A stretch of DNA of 64,000 nt from Agelas oroides (lineage: Eukaryota > Porifera > Demospongiae > Agelasida > Agelasidae): the NCBI GenBank assembly GCA_949130485.1, contig OX422184.1, positions 5,560,655 through 5,624,654 on the forward strand, given 5' to 3'. The notes under the pieces were generated by a model. It ran no database searches and was not told the origin of the DNA. It saw nothing but the letters and a program-made list of their open reading frames with translations. A program made the translations under genes and the position numbers. Within the stretch, counting starts at the first letter, position 1. Each line of letters opens with the position of its first letter. Below, in pieces: positions 12,501 through 24,500 of this stretch.

Positions 12501-15500
12501 GTGGGCTTATTTTGTGTTGAATCATAATGCACTCTACTTACTTTATGCCTACCATAGGTTAACAGAAACATAATGTATTTGCTAAAACTCCTACATAGGT
12601 ATGAAGCACACTGTATACAAATGCTGGCTTTTGTGTGCATAGTGCATCCATTGTAGCCTCGTTCCCAGGCCTCCTTCATTTCTACCTTCCGTTTGCGTTC
12701 ACAATAATACACGGGAGCGGAAGACCAGAAACGGAAGGTAGAAACGGGGGAGGCCTGGGAACGAGGCTACATCCGTTGCTTGTTTTCTTACGATCATCAT
12801 CCACAATGGTCACTGCTGAAGTGTTCCTGGTGATATTTATATTTGGAGATGTAGTATTGATTGCGACCACAAACTGCTCATTATCATCATCCTCCACATC
12901 CTGCAGTATCTGAACACATGCACACTGCCTTAGACTGCCCACACCAGGTAAGAAGGTAAGAGTGTTTGTTATCAGTAGGAAGTCTCTGCCAGCTGCACGT
13001 TAAGTGAAAGAGAAGTATTTTAGATATAGATACTTTAGACTGGGACTTGAGCAGACTACTGTATCTGCTAGCTAGACACTGAAAAGAATAGTGTAAGACC
13101 AACTTACCTAGAGCTGTTCCATTTTGTACTGAAACTGTCACTGTGAATCCAACCAGTACATCACTGCTTGTATTAGCACAGACCAGAAGTGCAAGGTCAC
13201 TGTCGCTAACATTCTCTGCAACTACATAGCTCTCTTTCTCAAGTGTGAGCAGAATCCCAACTGTTGAGAGGAGAAATACATGTAGAATACTTGACACGAC
13301 ACGTGCACGTTTCAAGAAATGCCCAGTCTCCAAACTCATTACAGCTATGATGGGTACCCATTCTAGTCAGGACAACCCAGACAGGTCATAGACACCAGAA
13401 CTGGTAATGTTGTATGGTCACACTATGGCTGGAGGATCGTTTGTTTTTTGTTAATGCTGACTTGCTCAACTCTGCACTATCCACTATCTGTGTTTAGCTA
13501 TCCTCATTCCCAGACTGGATTGCAATTCAACTGAGAAGATGATGATTGTTTGTGGAAGTGTAAAAGAGTGCACAAGATCCTTCAAGTTGAGAAGTATATT
13601 TCATTGTATATAGCAGTGGTGTAAGAACCGTAGCGGCTGTAGCAGCTTTGGCCGCTACTTGTTAGCCTGTAAATTAATATTCTTAGCCGGCTATAAGTTA
13701 CTAGCTCAGCAGTCTCTGCAATGTAGCAGTCTCGTATGCAGCTACATGCGTACAGTTTCACAAGTAAAGGGATCAAATCTTGCCGGTGGGATGGCCTTGG
13801 TACAGAGCTAATACAAATAAGCATTGACCACTACTGTAAGCGACGAAAAGTTGGCTGTTTTCTGGGAATGACAATGGGGTAGCTAATATTCTAGCCTCAT
13901 TTTCAGAATGAGATCTTCCCATCACCCAGTTTTGATGGCTTACAGTACGCTTACTATAAGCAATCAAAACAAAGCAATGGTTGAGAACGTTAACTCAGGT
14001 ATATTATGTAGCAAGAGTTCATAACAGTAAGAGTGTGCAACTCCTATATGGTTTCTATACCCACCATCTGGATAATACGGCGTAGGCAATCAACAGTGCT
14101 TAGCAGGTAATTACCATGAAGCTATTCTAGGTGCAAGCTGAGTGAACACTGTAGCAAAATCCCGCCTCTTTGCTGCTGTGTTTTCACAGCTTAGCATATT
14201 CACTGCTGATTATCTGTCATACTGTCCGGATTGTGGGTGTAGAAACCATAATTATGGGAGTTGCACACTCTTATTGTTATGAACTCTTGGTAGTGGTAGG
14301 TGAAAAACAGCAAGATTTATAAAGGGCTTGTTTTGCTATCTAAAGGTCTGAAACAATTCGCCGCCATGCTCACACGGCACAGCATAGCCTCTACACATCC
14401 AATTTGTTTCTTACAGCTATGTGTAGCTACCCATTTGAAGCTAAGTACAACAACAGCATTTCCTGACTGGGTTGAAACTTTTCTTGTGCGGACTCAACTT
14501 GTTTCTGGCAGCCCTGACCAAGAAGTGCCGAGATCAGCCAATTTCATCACAATTATAATGGGGTGCCATTCTAGTTTGGAGGACCAAGGCAGGTGACCAG
14601 AGGAGCAGCACATTCCAATATTGGAGTGCAGCTCACACTGTCATGCATTTTTCTGATTTTTGTGTATCTGTACAAAGCATTACTAATGTGTTTCTTGTTC
14701 ATGTGTGTACTCATAAGCAATGAGTTGCAATTTCATAGATGAACAGAAGTAATTGCTTGACTGTACTACGTACATGCACATGCAGTTGCACACACAACAC
14801 AACATACATTGACAGATAGGTGCATCCCCAGACCACTGTCCTGTAGCTTGACAAGTGCGAGTACTGTCTCCCACCAGGGTGTAGCCTGTGTTACAACTGT
14901 AGGTGGCTGTCTCTCCAAATGTTGTTCCATCAGTGTGACTAACTTGGCCATTGGCTGGGTTAGTCAGAGCACCACAGTTCACCACTGTTGAGAAGAGAAA
15001 TGCATTAAGTGAACTGATCAAGTTTGAACAGAATTTCTAAAGACATAGCTATTCCTAGGCCTGTGTATGTAAAATAAAATTCCTAAGAGCCACCAATTTC
15101 ATTGCAACTATGATGGTACCATTCTACTTTGGAGAGCTCAGGCAAGTGGTCAGAAGAGAAGCAGCAGCACCAGTTATCTCCATTCATGGCTACAATCTTG
15201 CCTGGAGTTCAGCTCACAGTGTAACATTTAAGGCTGTCTAATCAGTGCACAATATAATAATACATTACTAATATGCTTCTTGTGCGTATGCCCATAAGCA
15301 AAATAAAAAATTGGAAATTCCCTCACAACTACAAAGATTGACAGCAGCAAATGCTTGACTTCATGGTGTACAATACAACATACCTTCACAGATAGGTGCA
15401 TCCCCAGACCACTGTCCTGTAGCTTGACATGTACGAGGACTGCTTCCCACCAGGTTGTAGCCTGTGTTACAACTGTAGGTGGCTGTCTGTCCAACTGTTG

Positions 15501-18443
15501 TTCCATCAGGGTGACTAACTTGGCCATTGGCTGGATCAGTCAGAGCACCACAGTTCACCGCTGTTAATAGGGAGAAGACATCGTGTACATGCATTTTCAT
15601 AAGCTTTCGTTGGTTGTAAAAGTGTTTCCAATATTATTGTAGTGTTGCAAGCAATAAAAGATGAGATTAAGGTCTGAAAATGAGGTTACTGTTGCTAGTA
15701 CATTTGGTGTACAGTGTTCTCACATCATCATGACTTTGCGTCTACACAGCAATATTCTTAAAGATATCTTAAATTTCAATCATGAAAGAGACAGTGTGCA
15801 CACTGTAGAATTAACGTCGTAAGGGAAGTTAGGTAACTGCAAAATGTCCTAAGAAATACTATGGTAACTTTAGAACATCCTGAGGAACATTAGGGCAATT
15901 TTAGAATAACCCAAAAGACATTAGAGTAATTAATAAAATAGAAGCTCTAATTAGGACATTAGGGCGAAAAGTCCAACAGGAACAAAACATACATTAACAT
16001 ACTATACTATATGAGTAGGTAGCAAGCAGGTTGAAAGATGCAGCAACATTTTGTGTTTAAATTGACTTACTTTGTGGGCACTGAACACATGGACCAAGGT
16101 TCTGTCTGTATGCAATGCCTCCCAAGCCATTACAGCATCCATCCACTGATGTAGTCTGACCAGTCATATTCACACAGGTTCCAGCACTGAACTGCTGGTA
16201 GCATGTAACTGGTTGTGTGATAGGAACTGAAAGACCAAACAGCATGATTATAAAGAGACTTTTACACAATACAAGGGTTGAAATGTGTATAGAAGTGGCT
16301 GAGGGTTTAAAGTCACTAGGCTGTGAACAAAATAGTTTCAGGCTCCAGCCCTAATAGAAGCAGAGATTTATTTCTCTTCTGAGTTGAACTTAGCCCTACA
16401 TTTACAAATTGAAAAGAGGATTTTCCTTGGCGTCTTTCAAAAGGTACAGTAAGTCACAGTCCCTTAATACTAGCCTAATTGAGCTATTGAAATCTTTATG
16501 TTAACTGACTGAGCTATCTTTGCTAAAATGCTATGTACCTCCTATTGTTTCACGTCCATAACAGGAAGTGGGCTCTGTAGGATAACAAAAATAGTTTTAT
16601 AATAGTGTATAGATACATAGCTATATGATGCATGTAGCTAGGTGGATGCATGGCAAGGTACAACATACGACAGTTGACATTACCTTGAAGTGGGCACAGG
16701 CTTGAGTTATCCTGATGAGAAAGAGAAAGGAAGAACGAGGTTTAAAATTCAAATTAAACACATATGAAATTATGCATGAGACAAAATTGTTTAAACACAA
16801 TGATAAACACAGGGCAGCAGCAAGTTGCACCATAGCTAAATCATCACTTTCAAATTATGCTCATGATGTGCCAGAAGTCACAAGGTGCATAATCTTCATT
16901 CTTTGGTCTTTTTCAGTATGCTTAAAGTGACAGCATCAAGAGCCCTAGAATGAGGCTATGATTTTAAAACCTATCCATACAGATGGTAACTATCTAGGCC
17001 AGTCTTTGGGATGGGTCTTTTAGTTCATTGGCTGTGCATACATATATACATACATAGCAAAGTTGTGCACACGATGGGCAGATGAGGGATCCTTGGAAGC
17101 GAGATCCGGAGACAGTGATATCCAAGACCAACTATGAAGAATGAAAGAAATGTTCTTTTTGTACCAGCATGAACTAGCAAAATGATGACTCTTAGTGTAC
17201 AAGCTAAAACAGATTGAGAATCTTATAATAAATTATTTAGTCAACACATGGTAAAAACCCAAAGAATTATTAACAATTCGAGGAGAATAAGTGAGAAACT
17301 GGTAGCTATTATAAGTCAAATCCATGGTCTCTGGCTTAAACTGCCAGTGCTTTGACTACTGAGCTATGATCACCAGGCAATCACAATTCTTTATAATTAT
17401 GTAAGTGGTCTGTACTGAATGCTTCAATCACACCCATGGCAGCCACTCAGTATGTATATGTGCTCAAGGCAAGGGACCCTAGGTTTGAAGACTACCAATT
17501 GTTTACCTTTATTCGGAAAAATAATTCCAGCTAGCTGAAGCAAGAGCATTTAGAATGCTAGTCACTAAAATGGACATTAAAAATGAAGGAAAAAAAAGAT
17601 AGGGCCTAAAACTTTCTATAATTACTACTAGCCTCCTAAGGCAATCTGAGAATATGCTCACCTCTCCTCCTCCTCCCCCCTCCCTCCAAAAATATTAAAT
17701 AAAATTTCGATATTAGCCTAACTGCACGAAGAAATGTGCTATTCTAATGGACTCCTTACTTCCAAAACTATGCATTTTCTAAGCATAGACTTCAGTCAGT
17801 CACTTTTCACTACAATCAATTCCAGGTCCTGTAAACCACATGTAATACAGACCTCCATATTGCATCAGGAAACAACAAACTTTTGTATCTGCAGCTGAAC
17901 ACTGAGTTCATGTGTCATACTACCAGCTTAAGTAAAAATGAAAAATACTAGCTTTTTGGACACTACTAGCCCCTAATTTTAGGCCCTAGCAAAAAAACAA
18001 CAACAATAAACAAACAAAATCAAAAAGCAAAAACAAACAAAAGCAAAAAAACAACAACAATAAACAATAAATAAAACAAACAAACAAACATACATACTAC
18101 TGTATAATACCTCTTCTCCCTCACAGTTGCAATGAAACCTCAGCCCCAACACCTCAATCTCCACCCCCGCAGCAACAGAGCAATCGTACTGAGAGAGATC
18201 AAGATTGTGGTATAACATATGCTTGTAGCATCATACCAATTAGAGAACTGTTTACTAGTAAGTGTAGACATATATGTCAACACTTATATGGTTTACTGGT
18301 AAACAATATGGACTGGTAACATATAGCCTCATGATCATTCACAAGTCTTCATCACCTCTAATATTTCAGTATGCAAAATATGGAGGGGAAGGTCTGTGAA
18401 ATTCAATTATATACAACAATGCAGGTAGACGCATGCTGTGTGT

Positions 18444-18538
<95 letters not shown>

Positions 18539-21500
18539 TGGGGTTGAGGGAGGTAATCAACAGTCCTCAGTGTCCTGAACAATAAGTTATATTGATGCTG
18601 CCTTGCAAACTCTTCAGCCTCCAAAACTGGAACAGACTTTACAAAAAAGTGCTTCAAGATGTTTGTTAGGTACCATTTGCCACGTGTCTAGCTTCTATTT
18701 ATACCACATGTGACATGATTCCCCATGCAGGTCCTTCCTACTTGTATTCATTTTGCACACTGTAAGCTATCAAATACTGGAGGCGGTGAAAGCCTTGAAA
18801 TGAGGCTGGGCAACTTAATTTTTAAGACCATGTTTATGCTTCACAAAGAGTGCAGTTCTATGTTGATGTTGCTCCAAATGTTTAGCTGTCATCCATATTT
18901 ACCTTGCTAAATAACAATAAACATGTGGGATGGTAATAATTATTATGACTGCAAATTTGTTATGTCAGTTGCAGTAATGGCTGGTTTAGTAATTAGTGGG
19001 GCTTTAGTTGCAGTGCTTCAGTGACAAACTTCCAGTATAAAGAGGTTGATAACAGGATGCAGGTAGGTGTTTATACACAACCACACCTGGTAGCAGCCAC
19101 CTCCATACATTGCTCCAGAAGGGCTGACTCCATTCTGTGTCCATTGTCTTCCATGTTCTATACATCGAGATCCAGCAGTATAGGTTTCAGCACGAAAGTT
19201 GTTGTTTTGTGTAGGTTGGTCCTCTTCTCGATTGCATATCTGAGATGTACCTGTTAGGAGCTGAAACAACAGACATTGTTGGGGAAGGGGGTGGGGGGGG
19301 AAGTGTTCATCTGCGACCCAAACAATTTCTCAAAAGTTGTACAGTATCTATGTTTTGCTTGTCTGGCTTGAAACATGTAAAATTTATGTATGAATGACAC
19401 ATCAAATGCTACAAAGAGGAATGCAATACAGTGTACATGTAGTACAGAAAGTTAAAACATTTCTACTGCAGCACAGAGAAATGGATGTGCTCTTTTCTTT
19501 GCTAAGATTGTGCTGGGTATATCCTAATGATCACCCACCACAACTTTTGTTTTCTTTGCTAAGATTGTGCTGGGTATATCCTAATGATCACCCACCACAA
19601 CTTTTGTTTTCTAATTTAGCTACCTCCTTCCTTTCCACTGCCATCAGGGCCTGGTTATAAAAGATTTAGTGATTGTGCAGTTCATATGCAAAGCTGTGCC
19701 ATCAATTTTGGGACATATTCTCACTTTCTGGTTTTGTGTAGCTGAGCAAAATTCAGGTAGCTAGGTACATGTATGTACTGGTAGCTATTTACCACAATAG
19801 GAAGATGAATGCCACAATAGTCAGGTGTAGTCAGACTACCACCAACTCGGGGAGCAACAGCAGCACCAAAATTTGGCCCAGAGTTGAAATACTAAAGAGA
19901 AAGTGGGTATCATCACAGGAGTTTATTGTTATGTATGAAACATACGACAACCTGGTTCTGTCTGAAGAATATGTGCAGTATATATAATCACATGAAAGAA
20001 GTAGTTTTCTAGATAGTAGAATCACAAACAAAATGCTTCGTTTGTGCAGATTTTTGCCCAAGTTAGAATTGATGACCTGTATTCCTTGTATATACACACC
20101 TGATATTCTGTTGGTATAGGTGTTCCTCCATAGTCAAGCAGGTTGCAGACTGACACAATCTCTCTGTCAATTGTGCATCCAAGCCTTGCAGGACTTTGAA
20201 AGTCAATCAAGTAATTGCAAAATGGGGCCAGGGTTGTTCCTCTGCAGTAATGTAACATTGCATATATCAATTATCAAGTATCATGATTCATGCATTAAGT
20301 GTCCGTGTTGGGAGACATAGATGTACTGCCAGTATCATTGTTTGTCTCTTTGGTTATGTATGCACTTGCATTCCCTTCAGGCGGTATCAATCAAATGGAA
20401 TGAAATTGTACAATAGATAATAGCTAAAAGTACAGGTGCACATGGGAACTAGATATGTAGACAGTTATGCTTGTCGCATCCAACGACCCATACAGCTACA
20501 ACTGTGCATGCTGCTTGGTTGTGGCATGTTCTTGTGTGTAGATGCTTTCTCCCTCCCAAATCCCTTGTCTCATATTTATATGTGGATTTTCAACAACCCA
20601 GTCATTGGTCTATTACTGAAGTATTTGCAGCTTCACATAGGTGGGCACTTTATATTTCAACTGTGTGCAAAATTTGGATAGGGAGGTGTGTGCTTGATAT
20701 AGCTCTATGGGGTTACAAGTAAAGTGCTCATTAGAAGATGCTATAAATTAAATACTAGCTACCTAACCTTTGTTGCTGTGTTTGAATCCATTCTGCACAG
20801 CTTCCGTGAGGAAGTCTGCAGCCAGAATTCAGCCCCCATGCCAGTGGCTCTGCCCTACTGTAGTTGGCTTGGTACCATCTAGATTGGAGATGAGAATTGA
20901 TAATGTAGACTGATGGTTTTCAGGGAGGACTTACAACAACTACAGACAAGCCTGAAGGAAGATAAAGCTAAACCACCTCCATCAGAGATACAAATAAAAC
21001 TAACCCAGTGTCTTCAAGTAGACCAAATGTCACTCTAGAAAAGCGAATATTATACAGCAATACTCCAGTCATCCCTTCATTCTGCAGAAGAAATTTCAGA
21101 ATTTATCCACCAGTTACCCAACAACTTGTGTATTTTGTATTGCAGTCATTACCCCAAGAATTCTCTGTTCAAAGTGTGAAAAGCTAGTTCCTCCTCCTCC
21201 TTGGTTTTCAAGCTCTACACCATCAAGGGTAGAGCAGTTGTAATGAATCCTTGCTTGTTTCTATAAAAAGAGCAATGACATTGAGTAAGGATACATCATC
21301 CCTTCAATAAATGGATGTTAACTGTCAGAATGTTCTCTTGAAGGGCTCCAAAATATCATTCCATGTTTTTGCTTTCAAGGCATCATTATCAGGCAGCTAT
21401 ATACATAGCTGGTCATTTGAATTTAGGACAATTACCACAGTTTGGTTGCAAAATGTGTTAACAGCAACTTGTGTAGAAACAGATTGGAAAACTTCTTACC

Positions 21501-24500
21501 ACAACATTTGGAGTTACAAACTGCTGAACATCGTGATCAATTAGCCCATTGCGGGTCTGCCAGTCTGGGTATGTGGTTGTTCTAATGGTTGTCTCACTGG
21601 CAACATAATTCCTGCAAGCCAAAAACAATAAAATGAAAGAAAAAAGTGGAACTGAATTTAGCTACCCTGTGCATAATGCCTTACCGTCCCTGAGTAAATA
21701 TTATTTATAGTATGTAAACTTGCTCTATGTTATGCTGTTACCTTCCATTCTGAAATGACATTCTGAATGATAGAGACTATGTAGCTCACAAAGGCATAGA
21801 GCTTGTTATATTATGTAGCTATGGCCAAAACTATAACTTGCTATCAAAGGACCTTGCTGCCCGTTATGTTGCAACAATATAATATAGCTACACAAAATTA
21901 ACCATTCACAATCATGTCCATAAATAGCTAGTTACTTCATCAATTGGAAAAAATATGAGTAGCTACAGCTGTGGCCATATCAATGTACATGTGTGCAAGC
22001 ATCCTTTGTTGATGGCACATCAAATGCATATGAAGTAGCAAAGCTGTGAGTAGTATGTGTGAGAACAAGATCTAACATACTTGGTAGCCAGTTATTTATT
22101 TACATGTGCTTAGATTCTCATTCTGACTGGTGGTGTACAATGAGGTGTGATGGTATAGAGGTAGCTAAGCAGTTTGCTCACCCAGATGCGTCTTGTGGTG
22201 GTAGCCCATTTTGGTCTCTTGGTGTACGAGGATTGCCGTTTTCATCATGAAAGAAAGCGTACGCAGTTGGAGAAAAACCCTAAATGGAAAGTGAAAGCTA
22301 GGTACATCAGTGAAACCTATCTATACTAAACACACTTATTGATAAAGTGTCCTTGTTTCAAAAGTTGAATGTATGTTAACTTTACTGTCAGGACCCTGCC
22401 TAGCTTTTTGTTGACTCTCCATACTGCAAGTGATGGAAGACTGGGTGGGAGCCTGCAACAAGGCTAGTTAGTTAGAATGAGCATTCCAAAGACGGAGTTT
22501 AGAGTAAGTGGCTCCACTGTACTGCTTCACAACTATAATATTTTGTAGATACCACATGCAACTAACTTGTAAATAAGCAACAAGTAGTTTCTGCGTGAGT
22601 TAGGCAACATGTTTATCTCTGTCTGAAGTGGTCATACATGACACTCTATATTAATTCCAATCTGAGTTCACTCAGATACAAACATTGATAGTGGATTGTT
22701 GGTAGTAAGCACCAATCAGGGACAATACGCACAGTTTATTCCTTGTGGGATTAGGTTAATCTTGGCTTCAGGCTCCTCCCTGAACAATACACTATGCAAC
22801 CAAAAGCTGGAGAGTAGGAACCTGTGAACAGGGCTAGGTTTAGGTAACCAACCATATATAGTAACTTGAATGGTTGGGTTTTAGATTGCTTCCAGTGCAG
22901 GGTTCATGCCTTAGTAGTCATATAAACAGAATATGCTGCTAGACAGATTTCTGTGTTAGATACCACACCACTAACATCATTCTTGATCTGATCAGCTAGC
23001 AGTCAACAGCATTGTCCAAGTATTTGAATTAGTCATTGTACAAGACATGGAGGGTTTAGTCCATGAAGATGCGTAGGTACGTATATGGTAGCCTGCATAC
23101 GTGTGTCTTGACTCTATTATTTACTAAAGTGCAGGAGTGGAGCAGTGATACTTTCTAACATTCCATCATGCAACTGTTTCCTTACCAGTGCATGAATGAC
23201 TTCATGCATCCCTATTCTGATGTTATCCTCATTTGAGTTTGCTGAAAACGCATCTGGACAATAGTTAATGGCTCCTGCAATAGGCCTGAGGAGAGAATAA
23301 TTGCAGTTATGTATGTTACATATGCTAAAGCTGTAATGCACAATTGTGATCTCTTGACAATGGTACAGTTGGACTAACTGAGGCCTAAAACCTCATTGCT
23401 ATCTGGGTATTTACATACTGTGTAAGTTATGATTGGCTTCTGTTTGTTGATATAAAATTGTACAGTATCTATCTGGGAGGATCGCTAGTGTAATTTCCTG
23501 TCCTTCACTGCATTGTGTATGCATTATTTATTTATTTATTTTATTGCACAACTTCAACTGTACTTTAGTAAATGAATACACTGTACTTTGTTCCATTATT
23601 CACTAGCTACTCCTTGTATGTGTTAGAATTGCTGTTGAAAATCTGTATAGCTACATAAATACCCACTATTGTTAATCCTCACCGATCTAATGTGCCCTCC
23701 ATCTGGCAAATATTGGCAAAGGCTAGAACCCCTGGATTCGTACATGAACCTCCTGGATCAGCTCCTACATACAGTATGTAGTCTGTGTTGTTCACTCCTG
23801 GACCATCTGAGCCAATGGTTTCACAATTAGGTGCATTATTATTGCACTGGACACAACGCTATAGAATGAATAGAGCAATCAAAAATGACTGTCTTGTGAA
23901 CTTTGGACCTATAAGGCACAGGCAAGTGTTTTATATACATGTGAGTGGCGCAAGTAAAATTGTGATATTCACAGCATGTATAGCTACATAGGCATGGCTT
24001 CTACCGTTGTGTACGATAGTTTGCATATTCACAGGGTGAGGAAAACAACTTGGCCAGCCTGTAAATCCTGTACATGCCATCCCTGTGAAACTTTATTTTA
24101 ACAAAAGCTGACCCCAGTTTTGAATTTTTGCTTGAACCACTCACCTTTGTGCAAAAACAAACTAAGATGCCAGTTCTTTCCTTATGCAAAACATACTCAG
24201 TAGATACTGCCATATGAAGTGTAAAATGAAGAGTGGTACATCTGTATGTGTAGCTAGCAACATTTGAGTGTCTGTTTGTGAAGCCACAATAGATGCCACT
24301 TGTCCTATATTATATAAGTATCACCATAGTACAAAGCTATACCGGAAAATATCACGAGTTTGTTGCTGTCTGTATTGTTACGAGTGTGCAGCAGTCTTAG
24401 GTTGAGGGCATGCTGGTGTTATTAGATCTAAATAGATTCTTGTTTCATTGTGTGGCATTCTGTACTACTGCATGTGCATGGTGAGTATACTCAAGCTTCC

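Noticed and set aside
14809-15567. Plus-strand frames opposite the sushi exons
   Set aside because: They are shadows of the two sushi domains, whose minus-strand frames have the conserved cysteines and matching splice phases.
18366-18657. His-Thr repeat frames
   Set aside because: Translation of the TG microsatellite.
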